A DNA stretch of 64,000 nucleotides from Pascua guehoae. Taxonomy: Eukaryota; Basidiomycota; Tremellomycetes; Trichosporonales; Trichosporonaceae. The stretch lies in the NCBI GenBank assembly GCA_001600415.1, contig BCJX01000011.1:117029-181028 (forward strand), written 5' to 3'. Positions 23,806 to 35,012 of the stretch are shown one piece after another. The notes under the pieces are model-generated. The model was not told where the DNA came from. It did no database searches and saw nothing but the letters and a program-made list of their open reading frames with translations. Numbering within the stretch: position 1 is the first letter of the stretch; every line of letters begins with the position of its first letter. The position numbers and the translations under genes were made by a program.

Positions 23806-24552
23806 ATGATCCCCGCCGAGTCCCTAACCCTCTCCGCCTCCCTCTTCCACGCCACCATCGACGCCTGGCTCCCCGCCAACTTTGGCACCACACGCACCGA
23901 CGCCTCCAAAGCGGCCGAATGGGACGCGGCCCTCGTGGGCGCCCAGCGCGACCGGCTCGGGCTGGGGCATGCCGCCCTGTCGGACCCCGGGGCGCGCGCA
24001 AGGGCGCAGACGCAGCGGGCCGGGATGGATCTGTTGGCTAGGAAGCTTAAGCGGAGCGGTGCAGACCAAGGCCAAGCACAAGGACAATCACAAGCACAAG
24101 GACAAGCACAAGGACAGGAGGACTCGGACTCGGACGCGGGCGAGTCGCGATCGGCGCGCAAGGTCGGGGGAAAGAAACGCAAGGCAGACCCGTTCCGGTC
24201 CAAGTCGGCTGTGCATCCTTTGCTCAATCTCAAGAATCCGATTCCGGGCTACAACCCCCCCGGCGCCGATGGGGCCGGGGCAGGGAGTGAGGCCTCGACT
24301 TCCGCCTCGGTCTCGACTGGTTCGACCGTGTCGGCCGGCTCGTCCACGTCGGCGGGCAAGAAGCGCGCACGCGACGACGGCGAGGACGGAGGCGACCACG
24401 ACGCGGGTGTTTCGGGCGCCGGTGCCAGCTCTGGTTCTGGTGCCGGTGCTGGTCCCAGTACCGGTGCGGCAATGACAAAGTCGGAGCAGCGGCGCGAAAA
24501 GCGCAAGCGGCAGAAGATGCGGAAACGCGCGGCGGCCGAGGCGGCGGCGTGA
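23806..24552 (+). CDS. Small basic, low-complexity protein (hypothetical, probably nucleolar)
   Basis: An open frame of 248 codons begins just after the gap, so an upstream exon or earlier start may be missing. The N-terminal 80 residues look folded and conserved in style (SLTLSASLFHATIDAWLPAN, MDLLARKLKRSG). Then come Gln-Gly/Ala repeats, KVGGKKRKADPFRSKSA with HPLLNLKNPIPGY, a Ser/Gly/Ala stretch and a strongly basic end (KSEQRREKRKRQKMRKR). This layout resembles small fungal ribosome-biogenesis or nucleolar proteins, but I did not recognise the family. It is divergent from TOM40. Confidence 0.7.
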   Translation: MIPAESLTLSASLFHATIDAWLPANFGTTRTDASKAAEWDAALVGAQRDRLGLGHAALSDPGARARAQTQRAGMDLLARKLKRSGADQGQAQGQSQAQGQAQGQEDSDSDAGESRSARKVGGKKRKADPFRSKSAVHPLLNLKNPIPGYNPPGADGAGAGSEASTSASVSTGSTVSAGSSTSAGKKRARDDGEDGGDHDAGVSGAGASSGSGAGAGPSTGAAMTKSEQRREKRKRQKMRKRAAAEAAA

Positions 24553-24781
24553 GTGCACTGCATGCATGAGATGGGACGGGACGCGGGAACGGGGTCCGTC
24601 GACGGGACAGGCGGTCGCATACGGCTACGATGGTCCAGTCCGAGTTGATTGCGCGCCGACGACGCAGTTGCAAGCATAACACACTCCACGCCACCGAATC
24701 CATGCCCCCTGAGCGTACACACTGCACTCAGCACTCCCGCCTCACTCTGCACTCCTGCCTCACTCTGCACTCCAGCCTCGA

Positions 24782-24828
24782 CCATCCAAGGTGCCTCTCC
24801 ATCCAAGGTGCCTCCATCCAAGGTGCCT
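24782..24828 (+). repeat. 15-bp minisatellite, three copies
   Basis: The unit ccatccaaggtgcct occurs three times in 47 bases, the first two copies separated by a dinucleotide. A related cactctgcactcc patch precedes it. Confidence 0.85.
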
Positions 24829-25029
24829 GACCATCCTGGTCCAGACACTTTCTCCCTCATACTGTAGACCAACTTCACTGTACAAACAATGCATGGCGCA
24901 TGACTACGAATGCACTATGGCATCCTATGGTATCCTTTGCACGATATCGCGAAGCAGGTATGTCGCAAGGTGGTATGGGTGCTTGATGGGGTAGTGGGGG
25001 TGGGTGTACAGCTTGCGCTGTGGTTTCGC

Positions 25030-25205
25030 TCCTATTGTCGGTCTCGAGGTCGCAAGCCGTTGCGGTCTCGAGGCCGTATCTTCTTAACCTCGCGGCATTA
25101 CTTCGCCTCGTAGTCGTTTTTCTTCTTCTATCTCGAGGTGGTCGAGGTCGTCCTTCTCGAGGTCGTTTCTTCTTCTACATTTCGAGCCTCCTTCTCGAGG
25201 TCGCT
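25030..25205 (+). repeat. Dispersed ctcgaggtcg repeats
   Basis: ctcgaggtcg or close variants (tctcgaggtcg, cttctcgaggtcgtttctt) recur about six times in 175 bases, interspersed with cttcttc tracts. This is non-coding and lies just beyond the 3' end of the long coiled-coil gene. Confidence 0.7.
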
Positions 25206-25308
25206 TCTTCATCCGGTGCTTGTTCGTTTTCGACGCGACACGGCCTACTTTTCGACAGCGTGGGGGTACGACCGGCCCGCATACCGCCTTGCTTCCTCTC
25301 CACTCCAC

Positions 25309-28300
25309 TTAACGCCATGTCGCACGCGCCATCCCGAGGCCGAGGCTGGGCGAGCCGACAAACGTCTCGGCGTCGACCTTGCCGCCCCGGTCTTTGCTCT
25401 TGGCCCTGCGGGCAGCAACCGCCTTTGCGCCGGCCTTTGCACCAGACTCTGCGCCAGCTTTTGTGCTCGCCCTTGCGGCAGCCCTTGCACTGGCGTCACT
25501 TGCGTCGGGCGAGCGAACACGTGCCTTGCGCTTTGGAGGCGTGGCTGAAGAAGCGAGCGATTCGAGGATGCCGGCCGCGACTGGGCTCGTGCCTGTCGAC
25601 GCACACACCACTACCCCCACGGCCGCGGTCGCTGGAGGTGCGGCGGATGGCACCGTGAGCGGGGCAACGGTAGCAGGTGGGGACTGTGGTGTCTTGTTGA
25701 CTTGGTCGGGGACGTTGGCCTCGGAACGGCGTTTGACGGGCGAGGCTTTGGGCAATGGTTTGGACGAGGCTTTGGGCGAGGTCTTGGGCGAAGTCGCCGT
25801 CTTGGGTGAGGTTTTGGGCAACGGTTTGGACGATGCTTTGGGAGACGTTGTGGGTGACGCCTTAACAGGAGAGGCCTTGGTGAGTGACGCCCTGGGGTTT
25901 GAGGCCCTGCTGCCTGAGGCCTTGACACTCGGCTTGGACGGAGACGGACCCGGCTCGGGAGCGGCTGGCGCAGACAGAGCCGCCTCTTCGCCCCGCCACA
26001 TGCGCGCAAACGAGCCCAAAACACCGCCAGCAGCGGCACCGACGGTGCTCAGGCGCGACGACGGCGGCTGGTAGGGTTCAGGGATGATGACTGCCGAGCG
26101 GATAGACGAGTCCGAGAGCCCGCGCGGGCGCAACTGGCGTTCGAGTAACGGCGCAATGTCGTCGTCTTCGTCGCGATCGTCAATAACCGCGTCGACGACA
26201 GTGCTCAGGCGTTCACGCTGGCCATCGTACGCTCGAGCAGCTGGCCCGTTCCCGAGTCCGCTGCGACGCCCCTGCAGGCCGGATTGGGCTGCATTCGGTG
26301 TGGGCTCGGTGGCGGACCGCGTTCCGGCTGCGGGTCCAGGACCCAGGGCGACGGGGAAGTATTGGCCGCTCGCGTGGCGAGGGCGGGAACGTGCAACTGC
26401 CGAAGTAGTTGGCTTGGCTGGCTGTGCACCGGCAAAGATACCGAGCAGGTCGGAGCGGCTGGCCCGTGAGCGCACACGCTTGCTTGCATTGGGCAGGTTG
26501 GGCAGTGGCGCGACTGCCTCCGTCTCTTGGGTGGAGGACAAGGTCGCAGAGTGTCCCAAAGATGCGCTTCCCGACGCGCTGTGACGACCTGCTGCCGAGC
26601 TCGACTCAATGCCAGGTGTGCTCGGAGTCGAGTCTTCGTGATCGTCGGCAGGGGTTGCGATACCAACAGATCCCGACTTCTTGGGCTCGGCTGGGATCGC
26701 GCGGCGCACTTGGCCCTTGCCTGAACCTCCAAACTCGATGCTAATGTGTGTTGTCGTCGCAGACGTCTGCGCCTGTAACTTGGGTGCTGTGCGGATGGGC
26801 GGCGCAAGCGGAGCGAGGCGCGACCGGTCACCACGCGTTGGCGATGGCGGCGCTGGCGGCACTTCAGCGCGTGGGGCCGGGGCGACAAAGAGTGAAGTAA
26901 TCGGCGCTGCAATCCAGCCGAGGCCACCGCCGCGCGGCATCGGGTCGCCGTCGCCATCCGAGAACGCGTCGTGCTGCAGCTTCTTTGCAAGCTTGGGGTT
27001 GATGGTCACATCATTGACAACGCTCTGGAGCTCGACCAGGTCGCTGAACACATCCTTGAACAGCTTGAAAAGGAGTGACAGTTCGCGACGTGACACGGTA
27101 TTCTGAGACAGCAGGTCTCGGAAGCGGTGACGCAAGTCACCAAGCTCGCCCTGGATTGACGAAATGGTCGTGCGCGATAAGTGGCCCACGTCCCCGGGGA
27201 GATTCTGCTTCTTGAGCCGGCGGTGAAGCGTCGGGACGTCGATCGCGCGCAGCCGCATGTGCATCTTGGACATAAAGTCGAGCAGCTCGCCGAGAGTCGA
27301 CTGGATGCTGCCGCTGTCCTGCGAGGCTTGTGTGAGCGACGTGTCGCGTCGCTGGTGGTTTTGGAACCTTGCGTGGCGAACCGTAGGGGAGTCCTGCGGG
27401 TCGGCCCTAGAGGGCTCAGACCCGGCAACCGAGGACATGTCGTGTTTAGAGGGTGAGTAGTCTGAAATCGAGTCCTTGGTGGTGCGTGCCAACAGGGGCC
27501 GTCCAGGTAACGACGGCGTATCCGGGCCTACCGAAGACTCGCGCACATCCGGTGTGGGCGCTGAGACATCCTGCTGGGTTGGAGACTTGTTTACGTCTGG
27601 AACATCCGCGTCTCGCACGGCGTGCTCAATCCCTGGCTCGCCGTCAAGCACCTCACTGACCTCGTGCACAGACATGGACGCTTCTGTCGCCGCTGTCGCG
27701 TCTTCTTCAGGCACAGTTTGGATGTTGGTGTTTGTGTCGTTGGGTTGCGTCTGTGCGTCTGTTGACGTGTGGTCCACCGTGACCTCTGGTTCCTTGGTAC
27801 CCGCCAGCAGAGGGTTATCCCACCAGCGTCCAGCATACGGGGCATCGCCAGTCGATGAGTTGACCGTGGCAAACGAGGAACCATCGTCACCATCACGTTC
27901 CTTTTCAATGTCGACATCCGGTGCACCAGTCTGTACGCCAGAGTCGCGGGTGAGGAGTAGGAGGACGCGGCGCTTCACTCGTCGTTCGGAGCCAGCGTCA
28001 GATTCTGGTGATGGTTCGTGCGACGCAGGCGTCGGAGCCATCCCAGTATCAATGAGGGAGGGGTATGTGGACAGGGGGGATGTCATTAATGGGAGCAGCA
28101 CCGACTGGCGCTTCCGGCTAGCCTCTGATGTGGAGCACGACTCGGCGTCGTCGCTCCCACTGTGGTTGTCGCCCGCCTCGCGGTTTTGATCCGCCTCGCC
28201 GCCTTGCGGCCATTCGGAAATTGGTTCGCCAGCGCCAAACGAGCGCATCTGTAAGCTCCGACGGTCGACCACGCTTCGGGCAGTCCGCGTATGTGGCATG

Positions 28301-30184
28301 TTCTGGCCCTGGGTAGCGGGCTTGCTCTTCGGAATGCCATTGAATGTGTACGGAAGCACACCAGAGCGTGGTGGGGCTCCGCCAGAAATCGTCGCGCGCT
28401 TCCAGCGGGTCGAGCGGCGGCGGTCCTCTGGCGAGGTTGTCGTGGCGCTGGCTATGCTGTATGGGCTGTCGGCACGAGTCAATGCCGTGCCGTACTCGCT
28501 AATGGTGCTGTCGCCGGGAGTGGGTGACGTGACGCTCCGGGGTCCGTCGTTGGTAGAGGAGGATGCAAATGAAGGCGCAATGCTGCTTCGCCGAGGTCGG
28601 TAAGACTCCCATGGGGTGCGGGGTAAGATGACAGAAGCGACTCGCGCGTGTCCATTTGGGCGTTCGTTGCCAACCACCGGGTTGGAACCTGTGCGCGTGT
28701 GTTTGCGAATCATACTGTGGCTGAGCTCGACCGATAGTGGCCGGCTCCGTGGAGGTGGGGGGCTGTTGCGCAGCTCGTCGAGCTCGCCACGCAGCTGGCG
28801 GTTCTCTTCTAGAGATTGTGATAGCCGCCGTTGCAGCTCAGAGATATTGTGCTTGAGCAACGCGTTGGTCGCCACCAGATCCTCGAGTGTGCGTTGAAAC
28901 TCTGGCGTATCGGACGGCGACTCGGTCTTGAACGACTCGGAGAGCTGGGGTTAGTCCAGCACCAAGCGGCAGCGACGACTCACCTCCGAGTGCAAAGTCT
29001 CGAGCTGCGACTTTGCGTTTGAAAGAATGTCTTGTGCGTCTCGTTCCCGCGCCGCCTTGAGGTCTTCAACCTCGCGGCCCGCGGCGGTGAGTTGGTGTTC
29101 CAGGTTGTCTGCACGTCAGCCATACGCTCTCTGCTAAACAAAAGAAGTGAAAGAAGCACACTCACCTATCCTGTCCTCGGCCATCTGGCGCCATTTGAGC
29201 TGCTCGCGCAGCTTGCGTGCCTCGGACTGGTGAAGATCGCGGGCGTCTTCGAAACGCCGCTCTGCGTCAAGCATTCGCTCTTCCAAACTGGCGCCGACCA
29301 CGGCGGCGGCACTCTTTTCGTTTGTCGCGGAGCGCAATCTCGCAAGCTCAGCGCGGACATGCGCCAGAGATTGCTGGGTGAGAGTCTGGTTGTGCATGGC
29401 CGTCGTGTACCGCTGCAAACTTGTCAGCGCCATCCTGCACAGACTGTGCCGCTGGAGGGATGAAGCATCCAGGGGTAATGTGAAGCGGCTCACCTTTTCA
29501 AGGGCCCCATGCGTGCGCGTGAGGTCGGCGTATTTGGCTAAATGAGTGTTATTGACGCGTTCAAGCTGTGCAACGTGCCGCAAGCTATCGGACAGAGCCT
29601 TGCGTTTGAGTTCGAGCTGCCAAGTCAGAAATGCGGGACGCGCAGACTTGCGTGCACACGACAACGTACTTGGCGTTCCGCACGGCGGTACTTTTGCTCT
29701 ACCGCTTCGTATCGTTGCAGCAGGGCTTGTCCAATCTCTGTTGAAGACGTCAGCGTGTATTCCCGATTGCCACCATGGGGAATCACAACATGTACTCACC
29801 GCCACACAGTTTGAGCTTTGCTTCTGTGCGCTCACGCGACGTCGTTGAAGGACAGCCCGAGGTAGCCCCGCAGCAGCACCGGAAGTGCATATCGGGTTCC
29901 GACTCGGCAAGGTGACTGTCGCTGAGCTCTGCGAGCTGTTGTTGCAGGCCTTCGAGCGTTTCGGCAGTGCGCTGCAACGTGATGCTTGCGCTGGGCGTCT
30001 CGGGGGACATGAGTTGACTCCCGGTCATCGGGGTGAGGAACGAGTCGCCGTTGTGTCGGTATGGACGGAGAGGGGTGGTGGTGGTGATAGTGTCTTGTCC
30101 GACAGTCAAGCTGTCGGTGTCCGCATCGCTCGAGTGAGACGACATGGAGGTTGGGCCCGCACTGTCAACGACCGCAGAGGGCAT
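25309..30184 (-). CDS. Long coiled-coil, Ser/Pro-rich protein with basic SPK-rich tail (unrecognised)
   Basis: A multi-exon gene with a final exon of about 1,190 codons (25309-28875). The N-terminus (MPSAVVDSAGPTSMSSHSSD) is Ser/Thr-rich. Coiled-coil segments are carried by successive small exons: LQQQLAELSDSHLAE, LKRKALSDSLRHVAQLERVN, RAELARLRSATNEKSAA, LKHNISELQRRLSQSLEENR. A long disordered part follows. Then comes a second helical, conserved-looking domain of about 130 residues (FMSKMHMRLRAIDVPTLHRR, TISSIQGELGDLRHRFRDLL, LFKLFKDVFSDLVELQSVVN, GGLGWIAAPITSLF). The tail contains many KASP/KTSPK repeats and a basic AARASTKAG stretch, ending GLGMARATWR. A cytoskeletal or spindle-associated role would fit, but this is inference only. 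I could not name the family. Confidence 0.75.
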
Positions 30185-33100
30185 GGCGACAAGTGACTGT
30201 GGGCGTGTGTGCTGTTTGATAGCTTGACAAGAATAAGGCGATAGGAGATGTGGGGGGGAGGGGGTGGGTTGGATGTGATGAAAGGAGAATGGAGTGGTTG
30301 ATCAAGGATCCGATGTAGCCAAAGGTGTGCTGGCCAGTCGGTAGAGACAATCTAAGGGAAACAAGCCAAAACCCAACCACACCGCCGCTGCACACCTCCA
30401 CCCTCCACCCATGCCAGGCCGCCCTCCCTCCACCCAGGCAGGCCGGCCCCCTACGCCCTACGCCCTGCGCCCTGCGCCTCTGCCCAAGTTTTTGTTTACG
30501 TTCCTAGCTCCTCCACCGCCCTACCCAAAAAAGGTCTTGCCCAAACGAATGATCCCAAGTGTACATATAGCATTCACCCTGAATTCATCCTGATGCATAC
30601 GACGACAATGATGGAAAGCTGCTTCTGAATAGCTGTACTGTATGCATTGTTGCATTTGTATGAATAAGGAGCTGGATGGCAAGAGTGTCGTCTGTCCAGG
30701 ACGCAAACAAATCTTTGGTTTAAGGGGCGGCGTACGGTTTGCCATTGCCGCTGCCGCCATGCCGCCCCACCGCTGCCAGGCGCCCCGCCCGCCGGCGTCC
30801 CAGTGCCTGTCCGTTGGACCTCTTGTGCCCAGTGGCGTATGCCACCTGACCCAAATACCCTCCAAGGCCCGTCGCGTCCGATCCGATTTGTTTATCAAGG
30901 CTGCTTGTTTACATCGTCCGTCTGCTAGAACAAGTCTGCGTCAAGCTGAAAACACAGCCTGGGACGCAGAGGCAGACGGACAGGACAGTGCTGAATTTTG
31001 AGCTTTGCAAGAAGACCATCCGTGCAGTCCAAACGGATCCTCACCCGATGCTCCCTCTCACTCTTCAGTAGTGCTTGGCGATTCAAGCTGTGGTTGCGTG
31101 AGCTTCATGGCGCTCACTTACGGCATGCGTCTGGGATACGAGCCAAACCTGCATCGTTTCCAGCTTCAGGCTCGGCGTGCCTGGAGAGGATGATTAGTGC
31201 CTGGCACTAGGTGTTGTTAACCCCAACCGACCAGCCAGACATGTTTGCAATCTTCGACGACGTACATGGCAACGCGTTCTGATCGAGTGGTGTGCTCTGC
31301 AATACCTTGAACGTGATTGGGACGTGGGGCGAGCGTGATGCTGAGACTAACAAGTCTTCGCAGCTTATAGTTTGTTGGTTTGTTTCAGCGAGGATAAGGA
31401 CGAGGCGGGGACGTCCAAGCTGCCGATCGAAAGCGGGTGAACCACGAGTTGGTGGTTCGAAACAGCCGTCCGGTATGGCTGAGACTTTATTTTGGATCCA
31501 TCGTCCATGTCTGTTTGGGCAAGTGGGCGTCGATGAATCCCTCAACATGGCGCGACTGTTCTCGAGGATGCGTCGAGAACGCGATCGCAGGAGTTGGGAA
31601 GTACCAGTTGTGTATCAACGTCATAGCTGAAATAACACCGTGCCGCCAAGCCATCCACATACCCAGCAGGTATCCGAAATAGAGTGCAAGGGCCAGGCTG
31701 GGCGGACTCGGCTCATGAACATGTCCGGAATGGGGCAGAGTGGGCGTACTATTACTATGGCCATGCTACTACTCCACCTGCTCCGGTAGGTAGGACATCA
31801 TAAAGGGAGACGGGAGGTTTGGCTCCGTTGGATAGAGGACAGTAGAGCTGCCGTACAACGACCGTCCACTCGTAACTTCCGTGCCCCGGTACCCCAGTAG
31901 GTCTGTGCTGATCATGGTACACCTGGAGGTGCATACACACGTAAATCTCGCCAGGAAACACAGGTTTGATGAGCGGTAGAGGCATACCGAGCCAAACCCC
32001 AACCATTACATGCGATGTGACTCGCACCTAGATCCCATCTCCTCTTCATGCTTCTGCCCATCCTCCCCACACGTACGGCAATGATCGATAAAGCAATTTT
32101 CATTGATCCCCCGCACGGGGGTACACGGGGGTTGAGATAGCCCGCGCGCCCCGCAGCTCAGGCCCACGTGCGACGGGGCGTGCACGCGTGCAAGGCTCAG
32201 GCCCCTACAATCATCTTAATCATCCAACAGGACGAGTGTCCGCGATACACCTGCCAGATGTACAAGATCCCAGGATCACGTCCTCGACCAGCAGGAGAAT
32301 AATCCTCGCTCGGTCCACAATCCCTCTTCGGCGGTGAGCGCTTTATTAAGTACACCGGACTCCATGCATGTAGGGCCGGAACCACCGTATCCCAGGCCGT
32401 AGCAATCTGTGGCATTTGCTGTCGACTGCGCTAAGCGAAACGCTATGGTTGTCATGCTTGACGGCACACGCCCGGGTTGTACAAGTTGGCAGAGCGACGC
32501 TTTGCGCGTACGCAAACTCCGGCCACCACGCGTCGGTAAATTCAATCAAGATGATTCGGCGAGATAACCTGCCTTGCGCATCAGCGACTTGACGCTCTGG
32601 ATTATTTGTGAAATATCCATCGATGATGTGGCGTGACTCGGAGAGTCCTCCTGACCTGGGGGGTTCAGTCAACATGGACACTGTTCTGTGTACAATACCC
32701 GTGTTGTGCCACCGCGACTGACCGCCCGCGGACGTAGGTTGTACTTCTGCCTCCTTTGAAGTGGGAAAGTGGTGGCGGAAGCTTGGAGAACTGTTGGCCA
32801 TCGCTTCATTAACAGGGCCACCTTCTCGCATGAACCGAAAGCACGGTAGGACAACATGGGCACCGCTTGTATCGCCAGAGTATCGTGCCATCGCTTGGTC
32901 TTGTGCGTCGCTGTGTCGTGAATATACTCGACGTGGATGGGCAAAAGAAGAGTGAGCCACATGAGTATGAAAGCGTGAAAGCGAATGGGAAAGAAAAGAA
33001 GGGTCAGCCTGCAGACGCCGTGGAATCTGCAGGTTGGTCTAACCCCTTCCTGGAGAAGGAGCAAGGGGGTTGAGGGGCAGCATGGGTTTACCTGGCGTAT

Positions 33101-33399
33101 TAATAAATACTCGTCCACGAGAGCTGCGTTGTATGGGAGGGCTCTGGTGGTGAGTAGCACGATTCGAGTTTCTCAGAACGTGCCATTTCGGCTCTTTACG
33201 AACCCTTGAAGCAAGGTTATCTAGTGCATCGACGCCCATCCTGGTCTACAGCCTCATCCCACGCCACACTCTCGCTGTCCTCCCCCTGTCCTCGAGTAAG
33301 CATTTGTCTCTGAACAGCCACACAACGCACCACTTGCACCACCCCTACACGTCCCCACTCACAATGCACGCCGGTCCCCACACGGCACTCACAAGGCGC
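30185..33399. other. Gene-poor region, no recognised gene
   Basis: About 3.2 kb with no convincing gene. The longest frame is 204 codons (32346-32960, minus), including GRLSRRIILIEFTDAWWPEF, without a family match I can make. Another minus-strand frame near 31500-31740 contains a hydrophobic stretch (LALALYFGYLLGMWMAWRHG) but lacks a start and ends after about 100 codons. These may be remnants of decayed genes. Confidence 0.5.
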
Positions 33400-33642
33400 T
33401 CACTGCACCTCGCCATCGGCCTTTTTCTGCGCGAGCTGCGCGGCCGCCTCGGCCTCAAACTTTGCCTCGTGCCGGAACTTTTCGTTGGGCGGCGCCTCGT
33501 GGTCCTTGTCGCGCTTGTGGTGGGCGTGGTCGCCGCCGACCTTTTCCTTGTGCGCGGGGCCCTTGGATTCAGAGTCGCCGCCGTGCCGCGACACGTGGCC
33601 TTCGTGCTTGGGGTGCGAGTGGTGGTGTTCGTATGCGGACAT
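33400..33642 (-). CDS. Small His/Lys-rich hydrophilic protein (hypothetical)
   Basis: A single exon of 80 codons begins MSAYEHHHSHPKHEGHVSRH and ends AQKKADGEVQ. Composition is dominated by His, Lys, Glu and Ala, with no hydrophobic core. This resembles small stress-induced disordered proteins (dehydrin or LEA style), and the His clusters could bind metal. That reading is by composition only. The frame stays open far upstream, but the ATG at 33642 is chosen because the His-rich, protein-like composition starts exactly there. No domain family was recognised. Confidence 0.55.
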   Translation of the reverse strand: MSAYEHHHSHPKHEGHVSRHGGDSESKGPAHKEKVGGDHAHHKRDKDHEAPPNEKFRHEAKFEAEAAAQLAQKKADGEVQ

Positions 33643-34357
33643 CGTGGATGTATGTGAGGGTTGGTAGTGCGTGCGGGCGGTGGGGGTGGTAGTGAGGGGT
33701 GAGTGTAAGGCTGGGGAGGGATGTACTAATGGGTGCATGCAACCCGCGGGGCTCTTAAATGTCGCGCTGTGGACAAGGATGGAGCACGAGTCATGGAAGA
33801 CGCTCGCAGAATCGAATGGTGCGTCGTAACGTAACGTCATGGTTGCTGGGTACGTCATATCCGGCCCAGAACGTTTCGATCTCTCGACTGTCCGACCGGA
33901 AAGGCACATGTTCCAGCAGACACTAAAATCAGCGACTGGGATCGAAAGGACGCGTACGGCAGGCGTGTCACCACCGGAATGCGGGACAGATATTGTCCTG
34001 TTACTGGTGTGTGTGTCGTGGGAGGATGCTGTCCCAGATCTATGGCGGAGGATTTGTGGCACTGGGATATTTCCGGCGGGCTGAGCCATTTGGTCTGGGG
34101 AACCGCCTAGGGACAACAGTTGGAGCACCTTGGTACAACTTGGAATACATCTCGGTCTAGAGGAGGGTGTATTGGGTGTAGCCTACTGCAATATCGGCCG
34201 CCGAGTTAATCAGGGGGGGGGGGAACCGGGAAACAGTTCATCTGTGCCAAATCTCTGGCCATTCTTCCACGACTCCCAGCGTCTTAGAATGCAAAAACAA
34301 ACTGCTCCCAACTCTCAACACCTGAACATGCAGACGAGCAGCACACGAGAGGATTGC
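33643..34357. other. Intergenic, promoter side of the His-rich ORF
   Basis: I see no gene. An 11-base G run occurs at 34213-34223. Confidence 0.5.
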
Positions 34358-34447
34358 TGACGTTTGACAGGGTCGAACTGCCGACCTCATGCGGACCACG
34401 AACATCTCGTGTTAAGCATGCGCTCTAACCAACTGAGCTAAATCGCC
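34358..34447 (-). tRNA. tRNA-Val (AAC), 16-nt intron
   Basis: On the minus strand: acceptor GGCGATT with 3' strand AAACGTC (one A-A mismatch and one G-U), and D arm GCTC-AGTTGGTTA-GAGC. The anticodon stem is CATGC/GCATG around the loop TTAACAC with anticodon AAC, and the T arm is GGCAG-TTCGACC-CTGTC, with discriminator A. A 16-nt intron lies one base 3' of the anticodon. No T-run terminator follows closely, and the acceptor mismatch leaves some doubt about function. Confidence 0.75.
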
Positions 34448-34877
34448 ATCTCGGACAGGATGTGTGACTCACGGTCGCCGTCGGCAACCAGAGTTAGTAG
34501 TGAGTTGGAACGGACAGAGCGAACCAAGAGGAGCAGGAGACGTTGGCCCCCGACACTCGACGACCTCGCCGACATAGGAGCTGGAGCAGGGTCGTGCGCG
34601 CTGAAGAGTTGTTGCCATCAGGCCGACTCTGGCACCCTGGCCGTGCTCGCCCGTTCGCCCCTGCTCGCTGCACCCAAAACACGGGCAGCAACATCCGAAT
34701 CTGGGCCAACGTGGCGGTCACTCAAATGATGATATTTCCCACTAAAAACAACCAAGCCTCCTTAGTTCAGTGGCTAGAATATTTCACTAGTAATGTTTCT
34801 CTGAGAACATTTGCTGTGAATGGCAAAAACTCGGCGGCGGGTATCAGGCCGTGACCAAATGACGTGGTATCCCAGGT

Positions 34878-34892
34878 GGGGGGGGGGGGGGN
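34878..34892. other. G14 homopolymer ending in an ambiguous base
   Basis: Fourteen G are followed by a single N, a sign of a weakly supported join in the assembly. Confidence 0.9.
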
Positions 34893-34967
34893 AAATTAAA
34901 TTACCCCATTGTTTGCTCCCGCTGGCACCCGAAAATGGCCAAATGCCTCTTTTCCCATTTTCAACGA

Positions 34968-34989
34968 GTGACCACTATATAGTGGTCAC
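34968..34989. repeat. 22-bp perfect palindrome
   Basis: gtgaccactatatagtggtcac reads the same on both strands apart from nothing: 11 bp arms with no spacer. Its right arm overlaps the start of the 3' tRNA-like half. Confidence 0.9.
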
Positions 34990-35012
34990 CCGTTCGATTC
35001 GGGTAGGAGGCA

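Larger units (their letters stand above)
24553..25308. other. Convergent intergenic region with repeats
   Basis: The region lies between the small basic ORF and the 3' end of the long coiled-coil gene. It contains two minisatellite-like patches annotated separately, and no gene. Confidence 0.6.
34756..35012 (+). other. Separated tRNA-like halves (interrupted tRNA or misassembly)
   Basis: At 34756 a 5' tRNA half is visible: GCCTCCT, TA, D arm GTTC-AGTGGCTA-GAAT, then TTTCA-CTAGTAA, which reads like an anticodon loop with AGT (Thr). About 185 bases later the 3' half appears: ACCCG-TTCGATT-CGGGT, then AGGAGGC and A, ending at 35012. GCCTCCT and AGGAGGC pair perfectly. The anticodon stem does not close across the join, and the interval contains a G14 run and an N. 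This may be a tRNA with an exceptional intron, a tRNA pseudogene, or two collapsed copies. Confidence 0.4.

Noticed and set aside
31500..31740. Minus-strand open stretch with LALALYFGYLLGMWMAWRHG as a membrane-protein exon
   Set aside because: No start codon context, no matching neighbouring exons, and it stops after about 100 codons. Kept only as a possible relic in the region note.
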